Shown piece after piece: positions 8,511-16,345 of a stretch of DNA of 64,000 bases. Location: NCBI GenBank assembly GCA_020161655.1, contig JAIUPC010000014.1, forward strand, positions 1-64,000, written 5' to 3'. The position numbers and the translations under genes were made by a program. Source of the DNA: Pseudomonadota bacterium. GTDB lineage: Bacteria; Pseudomonadota; Alphaproteobacteria; Rhodobacterales; Rhodobacteraceae. Each line of letters opens with the position of its first letter. Position 1 is the stretch's first letter. Below the pieces are notes generated by a model. It saw only the letters and a program-made list of their open reading frames with translations, did not search any database and was not told where the DNA came from.

Positions 8511-9917
8511 TCAGGTCCGCCCGAATTCATCCTCGATGCGGATGATGTCGTCTTCCTCAAGATAAGTCCCGGTCTGCACCTCGATGATCTCGACAGGGAT
8601 ACGACCCGGATTGGCGAGCCGGTGGACCGAGCCGATAGGCAGGTAGACGCTTTCGTTCTCGTGCAGGATCGTCACCTTGCCGTCGCAGGTCACTTCCGCC
8701 GTGCCGCGCACCACGACCCAATGCTCGGCGCGGTGGTGGTGCTTTTGCAAGCTCAGCTTCGCCCCCGGCTTCACCACGATGCGCTTTACCCGGTGGCGTT
8801 CGCCAAGGTCCATCGTCTGATACCAGCCCCAGGGCCGGTGGTTGCGGATATGCTCGACCGCCTCGGGCCGGCTGGCACCTTTCAAAGCGCCGACGAGGCC
8901 CTTGACCTCCTGCGCGCGCCCGCGCGGCGCGACCATGATCGCGTCCGGCGTCTCGATGATGGCAAGGCCCTCGACGCCGACAGCGCAGACGAGCCGCCCT
9001 TCGGAATGGATGAGGTTGTCCTTCGCCGCGTAGGCAAAGCCGTCGCCCCGGATCGCGTTGCCGGCGCCGTCCTTGGCCGACTCGGCCCAGACCGCATCCC
9101 AGTCGCCGACATCCGACCAGCGGAAATTCCCCGGCGCTACCCGCGCCTCGCGGGTCTTTTCCATGAAGCCGTGATCGAATGAAATCGCGCGAACCTTGCC
9201 GAAATCTGCCCCCGGCACCCACATGCCGAGGTCCTGCTTCATCCCGGCCACCGCCCTGGTGACAAGTTCGACCGCCTCCGGCTCCACCGCGCCCATCGCC
9301 GCGATAAGCCAGCCGGCGCGGAAAGAGAACATCCCCGCATTCCAGAGGCAGCCCTCGGCAATCAGCGCCGCCGCCCGCGCCTCGCCCGGCTTCTCGACGA
9401 AGCGCTCCACAGCCGAGGTTCCGTCCTTCGAGGCCGCACCGGGCTTGATGTAGCCATAGCCCGTCGCGGGCCCGGTCGGCTGAACGCCGATGACGGCGAT
9501 GCCCGAGGTCCGCACCGATCCGGCGGCGGTACGGATCGCGGCCTGAAAGGCGCCGGCATCGCGGATCAGGTGATCGGAGGGCATGACGGCGATGAGCGTG
9601 TCCGGGTCGTCCTTCGCCGCGATTGCCGCCGCGAGAAGGACCGCCGCCATGGTATCGCGCCGCTCAGGCTCGATCACCACGCGGGCCTCCGGCGCCACCG
9701 CTTCGACTTGGTCGCGGATGGTGAAGCGCACGGCATGGGCGCCGATCACCATTGGCGCGGCGAAACCCTCGGCCTCGACCCGGCGCAGCGTCATCTGCAG
9801 CATCGTCTCGTCGCCAATGATCGGCAGAAGCTGCTTGGCCATGCCCTCGCGCGACACCGGCCAGAGCCGGGTGCCGGTCCCGCCGCAAAGGATCACCGGG
9901 AGGATCTTGTCGCTCAT
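8511..9917 (-). CDS. manC: Mannose-1-phosphate guanylyltransferase / mannose-6-phosphate isomerase (bifunctional)
   Basis: A 468-residue enzyme of the ManC/AlgA/XanB type. The N-terminal nucleotidyltransferase has LCGGTGTRLWPVSREG followed by KQLLPI; the usual Pro before the KQ pair is Ala here, while the catalytic Lys is kept. FVEKP near residue 170 is the second substrate motif. The C-terminal cupin, type II phosphomannose isomerase, shows LQKHHHRAEHW with metal-binding His residues and a GSVHRLANPGR block. It converts fructose-6-P to mannose-6-P and makes GDP-mannose from mannose-1-P and GTP. Divergent from a phosphomannomutase gene, which supplies the step in between. Confidence 0.94.
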   Translation of the reverse strand: MSDKILPVILCGGTGTRLWPVSREGMAKQLLPIIGDETMLQMTLRRVEAEGFAAPMVIGAHAVRFTIRDQVEAVAPEARVVIEPERRDTMAAVLLAAAIAAKDDPDTLIAVMPSDHLIRDAGAFQAAIRTAAGSVRTSGIAVIGVQPTGPATGYGYIKPGAASKDGTSAVERFVEKPGEARAAALIAEGCLWNAGMFSFRAGWLIAAMGAVEPEAVELVTRAVAGMKQDLGMWVPGADFGKVRAISFDHGFMEKTREARVAPGNFRWSDVGDWDAVWAESAKDGAGNAIRGDGFAYAAKDNLIHSEGRLVCAVGVEGLAIIETPDAIMVAPRGRAQEVKGLVGALKGASRPEAVEHIRNHRPWGWYQTMDLGERHRVKRIVVKPGAKLSLQKHHHRAEHWVVVRGTAEVTCDGKVTILHENESVYLPIGSVHRLANPGRIPVEIIEVQTGTYLEEDDIIRIEDEFGRT

Positions 9918-10340
9918 CTCGCCACTCCGCCTGTCGCGCGTTCCGGGGTCTGCCGCCTTTTACCGGCAGGAACCGCCGGGCGCATATCCGGCACCTTGAA
10001 CGAAACGGGCTTTGCGATCATCGGGGAACGGTCCTGAATGTGGGCAATCTGCAAGGGCTTTGCGGTGAACCATACAATCTGCGGTCGTGCAGCGCGACCT
10101 CTCTCCGGCAAGCGGCGAAGGGTTGCGCCAAATTGGAAACAATGGCCGGTTCTGTGCAAATTTTCACCCTTGGCTTGACCCAGTTCCAGCGCCCTCCCGC
10201 AGGGGCTTTGCGGGCCTTGCCGGACCCGCCGCCGCAAAGGGAAAATCGCCGCGGCAGACGATTCACCGCGCAACCCCCTATACTTCCCGGCGGAGCATGT
10301 CAGAAATGAGGCCCTAACCCTCTGAAAGCACGGGGTACGG
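9918..10340. other. Intergenic region between divergent manC and phosphomannomutase genes
   Basis: About 420 bases without a credible gene. It must hold the promoters for both divergent genes, but I see no -35/-10 pair good enough to call. Small inverted repeats occur (CTGCCG/CGGCAG at 9950-9969 and CCCGCA/TGCGGG near 10196-10214). A leader or regulatory function is possible, but nothing specific is recognised. Confidence 0.4.
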
Positions 10341-11738
10341 ATGGCGCCGAAATTCGGGACCAGCGGCCTTCGCGGGCTGGTGACGGAACTGACCGACCCG
10401 CTCTGCGCGGGCTATGTGCGGGCGTTCCTTCGGGCGGTGCCGCAGGACGGACGCCTGATGATCGCCCGCGACCTCAGGCCCTCCTCCGCGCGCATCGCAG
10501 CGACCGTGGCCGATACCGCCGCCGAGATTGGCCTTCAGGTTGCCGATTGCGGCGAGGTGCCGACCCCGGCGCTGGCGCTCGCCGCGATGTCCGCGGGCGC
10601 GCCGTCGGTGATGGTGACGGGCAGCCACATCCCCGCCGACCGGAACGGGCTGAAGTTCTACTCTGCCGCGGGTGAGATCACCAAGGCGGACGAAGCCGCC
10701 ATCGTCGCAGGCTTTTCCGAAGCCGCCCCAGCCGCGAAGGCCCGGCCCGAAAAAGAGACTGCCGCCCGCGCCGCCTATGCCGCGCGCTATACCGCCGCTT
10801 ACGGCAAGGCGCTGAAAGGCCTGCGCATCGCCGTCTATCAACACAGTTCCGTCGCCCGCGATCTTCTGGCCGAGGTGCTCGAAGCGCTCGGCGCCGAAGT
10901 CACCCCGCTCGGCCGGTCCGATAGCTTCGTGCCGGTCGATACCGAAGCGGTCAGCGACGACACTCGGCGGATGCTCACCGGCTGGGCGGCGGGCGCCGCT
11001 TACGATGCCATCGTGTCGCTCGACGGGGATGCCGACCGCCCGCTTGTGACCGATGCGGCGGGGCGGGTCATTCCCGGCGATGTCATCGGCACGCTGACGG
11101 CGGCTGCCCTTGGCGCCGACACGGTCGTCACGCCGGTGTCGTCGAACACGCTGATCGAGGCTTCCGGCCTTTTCCGCGCCACCGAACGCACCCGCATCGG
11201 CTCGCCCTATGTCATCGCGGCGATGGAGGCACTGAAGGCGGCCCCCGGCGCGAGGGTCGTGGGGTTCGAGGCCAACGGCGGCTTCCTTCTGGGATTTGCG
11301 GCGGAGGGGCCATCCGGCCCAATCGCCCCACTGATGACGCGCGACGCCTTCCTGCCGATCATAGCGACGCTGGCCACGGCGGCGGCGAGGGGAATGCCCC
11401 TCGCCGATCTCGTCGCCGGCCTCCCCGCCCGCGTCACCGCCTCGGACCGGCTTGAGGAAGTGCCGACGGAATGGTCGCAGGCCTTCGTCGCCCGCCTGAT
11501 CGGTGACGAAGCCGCGCGCACCACCTTCTTCGCCGGCCGGCGGGAAACTGACATCGACCTGACCGAGGGGCTGCGCGTGACCTTCAGCGACGGCGCGATC
11601 CTGCATCTGCGCCCGTCCGGCAACGCGCCGGAACTCAGGTGCTACGCTGAAACCTCAGATACTGCCTCGGCCACAGCGCTGGTGCGCGACACCCTTGCCC
11701 GTATCGCCGACCTCAGAAACCACGAGAAAGCGCCATGA
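10341..11738 (+). CDS. manB: Phosphomannomutase (alpha-D-phosphohexomutase family)
   Basis: A 465-residue phosphohexomutase. It starts PKFGTSGLRGLV, has the phosphoserine loop VMVTGSHIPADRNG with the active Ser near residue 96, the metal loop SLDGDADRP near residue 230, the sugar-binding EANGGF near residue 310, and a C-terminal phosphate loop RPSGNAPELR. It interconverts mannose-6-P and mannose-1-P (glucose phosphates in some members). With the divergent ManC enzyme it completes the route from fructose-6-P to GDP-mannose for the local glycosyltransferases. The stop overlaps the start of a DUF4202 gene by four bases. Confidence 0.9.
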   Translation: MAPKFGTSGLRGLVTELTDPLCAGYVRAFLRAVPQDGRLMIARDLRPSSARIAATVADTAAEIGLQVADCGEVPTPALALAAMSAGAPSVMVTGSHIPADRNGLKFYSAAGEITKADEAAIVAGFSEAAPAAKARPEKETAARAAYAARYTAAYGKALKGLRIAVYQHSSVARDLLAEVLEALGAEVTPLGRSDSFVPVDTEAVSDDTRRMLTGWAAGAAYDAIVSLDGDADRPLVTDAAGRVIPGDVIGTLTAAALGADTVVTPVSSNTLIEASGLFRATERTRIGSPYVIAAMEALKAAPGARVVGFEANGGFLLGFAAEGPSGPIAPLMTRDAFLPIIATLATAAARGMPLADLVAGLPARVTASDRLEEVPTEWSQAFVARLIGDEAARTTFFAGRRETDIDLTEGLRVTFSDGAILHLRPSGNAPELRCYAETSDTASATALVRDTLARIADLRNHEKAP

Positions 11739-12295
11739 CCCAACTTGCCGAAGTGATCGCCGCCATCGACGCCGCCAATGCCGCCGATCCGGAGCTGAGC
11801 GAAGGCGTGCCCGCCGTGCTGCTTTACGGCCAAAGGATGAGCGCGGAGCTGGCGCGGCTCTTCCCCGAAGCCTCCGACATCCTGAAGATCGCGGCGCGCG
11901 GCCAGCATATCGAACGCTGGACCAGCCCGCGTTCGGGCTACCCCGAGGGGCGCGAGGGCTATCTCACATGGCGGCGCGACCTTGGCGCCTTCCATGCCCG
12001 CCGCGTGGGCGAGATCATGACGAAGGCCGGCTACGACGCCGAAAGCATCGCCGAAGTGGGCCGGATGCTCAGGAAGGAAGGCATCAAGCGCGATGCCGAG
12101 GTGCAGGCGCTTGAGGATGTGATCTGCTTCGTCTTCCTGCGCTGGTACTTCGCCCCCTTCGCCGATGGCCGGCCCCAGGAAGAGCTCGAGCGCATCGTCA
12201 CCAAGACCGCACGGAAGATGTCGGCCGAGGCACGGGCGAAGGCGGTGGCCGAGTTCGCCTTGCCTGAGCCTTTTGCCGCCGCCTTCCGGGCCTGA
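11735..12295 (+). CDS. DUF4202 domain protein
   Basis: A 186-residue soluble protein that matches the DUF4202 family from memory. It is rich in conserved His, Arg and acidic residues, for example AARGQHIERWTSPRSGYPEG and YLTWRRDLGAFHA, followed by ALEDVICFVFLRWYF. Its helical make-up and H...RR...H...ED spacing resemble an HD-like metal hydrolase, but that is inference. It overlaps the phosphomannomutase gene by four bases (ATGA), so the two are translationally coupled. No enzymatic role is established as far as I know; a link to hexose phosphate metabolism is suggested only by context. Confidence 0.8.
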   Translation: MTQLAEVIAAIDAANAADPELSEGVPAVLLYGQRMSAELARLFPEASDILKIAARGQHIERWTSPRSGYPEGREGYLTWRRDLGAFHARRVGEIMTKAGYDAESIAEVGRMLRKEGIKRDAEVQALEDVICFVFLRWYFAPFADGRPQEELERIVTKTARKMSAEARAKAVAEFALPEPFAAAFRA

Positions 12296-12360
12296 GGCCG
12301 GCGACTCTGCAACCCAAGCGTTTGCAGCGCGTGCAGCATTCCCACAAACCCGTTTCGCCG

Positions 12361-12377
12361 CTTGCAGTTAGTGCAAG
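12361..12377. promoter_or_regulatory. Inverted repeat CTTGCA-N5-TGCAAG, possible operator
   Basis: A perfect 6+6 inverted repeat with a five-base centre. It lies between the DUF4202 stop and a promoter-like sequence at 12469. A related TTTGCAGCG...TGCAGC stretch lies about 40 bases upstream. TTGCA/TGCAA sites are bound by some XRE-type short-chain fatty-acyl-CoA regulators in alphaproteobacteria, so it may be an operator, but the match is short. Confidence 0.3.
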
Positions 12378-12468
12378 TCAGGTTTGCCAGACTGTTGCCG
12401 AGACGGCTCTAATCACAAACTTCTGATGCCCAAATATTGAGCGGATTGAAAACTGACCGCAGAATCCC

Positions 12469-12497
12469 TTGACGGCGACTGGCCATGGCCATATCTG
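12469..12497 (+). promoter_or_regulatory. Sigma-70-like promoter candidate
   Basis: TTGACG at 12469-12474, a 17-base spacer, then TATCTG at 12492-12497. It points toward the small Gln-rich ORF starting about 90 bases downstream. Confidence 0.45.
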
Positions 12498-12584
12498 CGC
12501 CCCGCCGAAGCCACCGAGTTGAGTGAGCATGGCCTGAGGTAAGGTGTGTATGCGGCCCGAAAGGTCGCGGGGAAGGAACGGAAG

Positions 12585-12749
12585 ATGGAACAGCCGAAAC
12601 AGATGGGTTCGGAACGGGCAGAGCCGCGCGAGGGCGCCCAGGTTCAGCAGCAGGGCAGCCAGCAGCAGCCGGTGCAGCGCCGCGGCGACGAAAAGAAGCC
12701 GGCCTCACAGATGCAGGGCACGCAGTTCCGCGACTGGGCCTCGATCTGA
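12585..12749 (+). CDS. Small Gln-rich hypothetical protein
   Basis: A 54-residue ORF beginning MEQPKQMG with a GGAAGGAA ribosome site close upstream; an in-frame ATG at 12546 is less well placed. It is rich in Gln, Glu, Lys and Arg (QQQGSQQQPVQRR) and ends DWASI, with no hydrophobic segment. It is probably intrinsically disordered and cytosolic. I recognise no family. Support comes from the ribosome site and the promoter candidate at 12469. Confidence 0.5.
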   Translation: MEQPKQMGSERAEPREGAQVQQQGSQQQPVQRRGDEKKPASQMQGTQFRDWASI

Positions 12750-12804
12750 GGCTTTCCGGGCGCCCGGCATCCGATTAGGATGGCCTTCCCGCAAAGGAGG
12801 CCAG

Positions 12805-13140
12805 ATGCCGCGCCCGGTTTCAGACATTCCAAATCTCGGCCCCGCCTCGGAAGCGGGGTTCGCGCGGGCCGGGATGCATTCCGCCGAAGAGGTGATCGCG
12901 CTTGGCGCGGATGAGGCTTACCTCAGGCTGATGCGGGCCGGAACGCGGCCGCATTTCATCGGATATTACGCGCTGGTCATGGGCCTCCAGGGCCGTCCGT
13001 GGAACGATTGCCAGGGCAAGGAAAAGGCCGGGCTGCGCAAGCGGTTCGACGCGCTGAAACGCGCCATCGGCAAGGACGACAAGGGGCGCCTCCGGCTGGA
13101 AGCGGCCCTTGATGAAATCGGAATTCGACCGAGGCAGTAG
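12805..13140 (+). CDS. TfoX C-terminal domain protein
   Basis: A 111-residue protein with an AAAGGAGG ribosome site at 12793-12800. It matches the stand-alone TfoX/Sxy C-terminal domain, a helix-hairpin-helix type fold: IPNLGPASEAGFARAGMHSA, then LGADEAYLRLM and IGYYALVMGLQGRPWND. In gammaproteobacteria TfoX activates competence genes. Here the domain is a separate gene, and an N-terminal TfoX domain protein is encoded at 58131-58460, so competence control cannot be assumed. The TAG stop begins a 26-base palindrome. Confidence 0.8.
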   Translation: MPRPVSDIPNLGPASEAGFARAGMHSAEEVIALGADEAYLRLMRAGTRPHFIGYYALVMGLQGRPWNDCQGKEKAGLRKRFDALKRAIGKDDKGRLRLEAALDEIGIRPRQ

Positions 13141-13163
13141 GATGGGCAATATTGCCCATCCTA
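13138..13163. repeat. Perfect 26-bp palindrome, REP-like and possible bidirectional terminator
   Basis: Arms TAGGATGGGCAAT and ATTGCCCATCCTA form a perfect palindrome that includes the stop codon of the TfoX-C gene and lies just before the end of the convergent ndk gene. A near-identical element occurs at 52075-52098. The convergent position suggests transcription termination or an end-protecting RNA hairpin. Confidence 0.75.
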
Positions 13164-13173
13164 CCCTGCCACC

Positions 13174-13596
13174 TTACCCAACGAGTTCGAGGCCCGAGAA
13201 GAAATAGGCGATCTCGACCGCTGCGGTTTCCGGCGCGTCGGAGCCGTGGACCGAGTTTTCGCCGACCGAGAGGGCGAATTCCTTGCGGATGGTGCCCGCG
13301 TCGGCATTGGCCGGGTTGGTGGCGCCCATCACTTCGCGGTTCTTCGCGATGGCGCTTTCGCCTTCCAGAACCTGAACCACGACCGGCTCGGAGGCCATGA
13401 ACTCCACGAGCTCGCCGTAGAAGGGACGCTCCTTGTGGACCTCGTAGAACTTGCCGGCCTGGGCGGTCGAAAGGTGAAGGCGCTTCTGCGCGACGATGCG
13501 CAGGCCAGCTTCCTCGAACTTGGCATTGATCTTGCCGGTGAGGTTGCGGCGGGTCGCGTCGGGTTTGATGATGGAAAGCGTGCGTTCGATCGCCAT
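13174..13596 (-). CDS. ndk: Nucleoside diphosphate kinase
   Basis: A 140-residue protein, the standard length, from ATG 13596 ([15 protein letters not shown]); the longer frame upstream is rejected. It shows the KPDA motif, the Arg/Gly-rich substrate region RNLTGKIN, and a C-terminal block in which the catalytic His lies in [12 protein letters not shown]. It transfers the gamma phosphate of ATP to nucleoside diphosphates and balances NTP and dNTP pools. Transcribed alone, convergent with TfoX-C. Confidence 0.97.
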   Translation of the reverse strand: MAIERTLSIIKPDATRRNLTGKINAKFEEAGLRIVAQKRLHLSTAQAGKFYEVHKERPFYGELVEFMASEPVVVQVLEGESAIAKNREVMGATNPANADAGTIRKEFALSVGENSVHGSDAPETAAVEIAYFFSGLELVG

Positions 13597-13713
13597 GTCA
13601 TGTGCCTTTGTGTCAGGTTGGTTTCGGGGCCGGTTGCCCGGCAGATTGGATCGCGGGCCTGCTATCACGGGCGCGCGGGATTGAAAAGCCGGTCGCGGGT
13701 GGTGGCGGCGGAA

Positions 13714-13745
13714 GCCTCCGGCGGAGGTATTTGCCGGCAAGATGA
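13714..13745 (+). repeat. Dispersed intergenic repeat, variant C
   Basis: GCCTCCGGCGGAGG followed by TATTTGCCGGCAAGATGA, upstream of the ABC-F gene. It has a GCCTCCG/CGGAGG inverted repeat and shares the GGTATTT..GGCAAGATGA core with the copies at 57266-57292 and 63048-63080. Confidence 0.6.
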
Positions 13746-13792
13746 CTGGGAGGGTGCTTTTCGCGCCGCAAAGGCTCTGCTAGAGGGCGCCC

Positions 13793-15637
13793 ATGCTCAG
13801 AATCCGCGACATCACCTATTCGGTCGAAGGCCGGCCCTTGTTCGAAGGCGCCTCGGCCGCCATCCCCGCCGGCCACAAGGTCGGCCTTGTCGGCGCCAAT
13901 GGCGCGGGAAAGACCACGCTTTTCCGGCTGATCCGGGGCGAGTTGGCGCTGGAGGGCGGTTCGATCCACCTGCCCGCGCGCGCCAAGATCGGCGGCGTCG
14001 CGCAGGAGGTGCCCTCCTCCTCGACCTCGCTGCTCGACACCGTGCTTGCGGCGGATGAGGAGCGGGCAGCGCTTCTGGCCGAGGCCGAGACGGCGCATGA
14101 CCCGCACCGCATCGCCGATATCCAGCACCGGCTGGCCGATATCGACGCCTGGTCAGCCGAGGGCCGCGCCTCGGCGATCCTGAACGGCCTCGGTTTCGAC
14201 CTTGCGGACCAGCGCCGGCCCTGTTCGGACTTTTCCGGCGGCTGGCGGATGCGGGTAGCGCTCGCGGGCGTGCTTTTCGCCCAGCCTGACCTGCTGCTTC
14301 TGGACGAACCGACCAACTATCTTGACCTTGAAGGCGCGCTCTGGCTCGAAAGCTATCTCGCGAAGTACCCCCATACCGTCATCATCATCAGCCATGATCG
14401 CGGCCTTCTGAACCGCGCCGTGGGCGGCATCCTGCATCTGGAAAACCGCAAGCTGACCTTCTGGAACGGGCCCTACGACCAGTTTGCCCGCCAGCGCGCC
14501 GAACAGCGCGCGGTGCAGGCGGCCGAGGCGAAGAAGCAGGCGGCGCGGCGCGAGCATCTGCAAAGCTTCGTCGACCGCTTCAAGGCCAAGGCCTCGAAGG
14601 CGGTGCAGGCGCAGAGCCGGGTGAAGATGCTGGAAAAGATGTCGCCGATCCTGGCGCCGGAAGAGGCCAAGAAGGTCGTCTTCACCTTCCCCGAGCCGGA
14701 GCAGCTTTCGCCGCCGATCATCAACATGGAAGGCGCATCCGTCGGCTATGAAGGCCCGCCGGTGCTGAAACGGCTGACCCTCAGGATCGACCAGGACGAC
14801 CGCATCGCACTTCTGGGCAAGAACGGCGAGGGGAAATCCACGCTGTCGAAGCTTCTGGCCGGCAAGCTTGCGCCGGCCGGGGGCCAGATCGTGCGGTCCT
14901 CGAAGCTCAGGATCGGCTATTTCGCCCAGCATCAGGTCGATGAGCTTTACATCGACGAGACGCCCTTGCAGCACATCCAGCGCCTGCGCCCCAATGAGGG
15001 CCAGCCGAAGCTGCGTGCCCGGCTTGCAGGGTTCGGCCTTGGCGCGGATCAGGCGGACACCGTGGTCGCCCGGCTTTCCGGCGGCCAGAAGGCGCGGCTC
15101 TCGCTCTTGCTGGCGACCATTGATGCGCCGCATATGCTTATCCTCGACGAACCGACCAACCACCTCGACATCGAAAGCCGCGAGGCGCTGGTGACGGCGC
15201 TGACCGAATATTCCGGCGCGGTGATCCTTGTCAGCCACGACATGCACCTTCTTGGCCTTGTCGCCGACCGGCTCTGGCTGGTGAAGGGCGGCGCGGTGAC
15301 GCCTTACGAGGGCGATCTCGAAAGCTACCGGGCCGAGCTTCTGGCGGGCGACGAGGCCGTGAAACCTGCCGAAAAGCCGAAGGACAAGGCGCCGCGCCCG
15401 TCGCGCGAGGCGATGCTGGCGCTCCGCGCCGAGGTTCGGAAATGCGAGGAACGGCTCGCCAAGCTCAACGGGATGCGCGACCAGCTGGCGACGAAGCTCG
15501 CCAGGCCCGAGCTATACGAGCGCCCGGAAGAGGCCGTCGTCTGGCAGAAGAAATATGCCGAGGTGATGGAGGGGCTCGACCGGGCCGAGGATCTCTGGGT
15601 CAAGGCGGCGGAGAAGCTTGAGGCGGCAGAGGCGTAA
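13793..15637 (+). CDS. ABC-F family ATP-binding protein
   Basis: A 614-residue soluble protein with two ABC cassettes and no membrane domain. Walker A motifs are GANGAGKTT (about residue 37) and GKNGEGKST (about 343). Signature motifs are FSGGWRMRVAL and LSGGQKARLSL, and Walker B motifs LLLLDEPTNYLDL and LILDEPTNHLDI. A charged linker of about 80 residues and a C-terminal coiled coil rich in Glu, Lys and Arg fit the YheS/Uup-like branch. ABC-F proteins act on the ribosome in translation rather than in transport. Resistance function is not indicated. Confidence 0.92.
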   Translation: MLRIRDITYSVEGRPLFEGASAAIPAGHKVGLVGANGAGKTTLFRLIRGELALEGGSIHLPARAKIGGVAQEVPSSSTSLLDTVLAADEERAALLAEAETAHDPHRIADIQHRLADIDAWSAEGRASAILNGLGFDLADQRRPCSDFSGGWRMRVALAGVLFAQPDLLLLDEPTNYLDLEGALWLESYLAKYPHTVIIISHDRGLLNRAVGGILHLENRKLTFWNGPYDQFARQRAEQRAVQAAEAKKQAARREHLQSFVDRFKAKASKAVQAQSRVKMLEKMSPILAPEEAKKVVFTFPEPEQLSPPIINMEGASVGYEGPPVLKRLTLRIDQDDRIALLGKNGEGKSTLSKLLAGKLAPAGGQIVRSSKLRIGYFAQHQVDELYIDETPLQHIQRLRPNEGQPKLRARLAGFGLGADQADTVVARLSGGQKARLSLLLATIDAPHMLILDEPTNHLDIESREALVTALTEYSGAVILVSHDMHLLGLVADRLWLVKGGAVTPYEGDLESYRAELLAGDEAVKPAEKPKDKAPRPSREAMLALRAEVRKCEERLAKLNGMRDQLATKLARPELYERPEEAVVWQKKYAEVMEGLDRAEDLWVKAAEKLEAAEA

Positions 15638-15723
15638 GTTTGTAGCGTAAGGCCGGCGAGAAATCGCTTGCAATGCGCGGGCGGGTTGGCGACCAAGAAG
15701 CACGCAGCGACGAAAGCCCCAGG

Positions 15724-16341
15724 ATGGAACCGCAGTTCTACTTCACCGCCTTCGTCACCCTTTTCGTGATCATCGACCCGATCGCGCTGGTGCCCCTCTT
15801 CATCGCGCTGACGCGCGGCATGACCCAAGCGCAGCGCACGACCATCGGGCTTCGCGCCTGTCTGATCGCTGTCGGCCTCCTGACACTCTTCGGGCTCTTC
15901 GGCGATACGCTTCTGAAGACGATCGGCATCTCTATGCCGGCCTTCCGCATTTCCGGCGGGCTTCTTCTTTTCATCACCGCGCTCGACATGCTTTTCGAAC
16001 GGCGCACCCAGCGGCGCGAGGGGCAGCAGGCCGAGGCGCATCACGATCCTTCGGTCTTTCCGCTGGCGACTCCGCTACTGGCGGGCCCCGGCGCCTTCAC
16101 GACGATGATCCTTCTCGTCAACAACACCCCCGCAACGGGGATCGCCCATACGCTCATCATCCATCTGGTGATGATCGTCGTCATCATCTCGGCCTTCCTG
16201 ATGTTCCTTGCGGCAGGCTTCATCGAACGGCTTCTCGGGCGGACCGGCATCGTCGTAATCACCCGGCTTCTCGGGATGCTCCTTGCCGCCCTTTCCGTGC
16301 AATTCGTGCTGGACGGCATCCGCGGAACCGGGTTCCTCTAG
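15724..16341 (+). CDS. MarC family integral membrane protein
   Basis: A 205-residue protein starting MEPQFYFTAFVTLFVIIDP, chosen over an upstream ATG because it begins at the first membrane helix and follows AGGATG spacing. Six hydrophobic segments are visible, and VTLFVIIDPIALVPLF and PLLAGPGAFTTMI are the two half-family signatures. MarC proteins are inner membrane proteins of unresolved function; the old link to multiple antibiotic resistance was withdrawn. Followed after four bases by an aspartic protease gene. Confidence 0.9.
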   Translation: MEPQFYFTAFVTLFVIIDPIALVPLFIALTRGMTQAQRTTIGLRACLIAVGLLTLFGLFGDTLLKTIGISMPAFRISGGLLLFITALDMLFERRTQRREGQQAEAHHDPSVFPLATPLLAGPGAFTTMILLVNNTPATGIAHTLIIHLVMIVVIISAFLMFLAAGFIERLLGRTGIVVITRLLGMLLAALSVQFVLDGIRGTGFL

Positions 16342-16345
16342 GGTC

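Noticed and set aside
13138..13163. Attachment site or transposon end
   Set aside because: It is a stand-alone palindrome with no adjacent integrase, transposase or target duplication.
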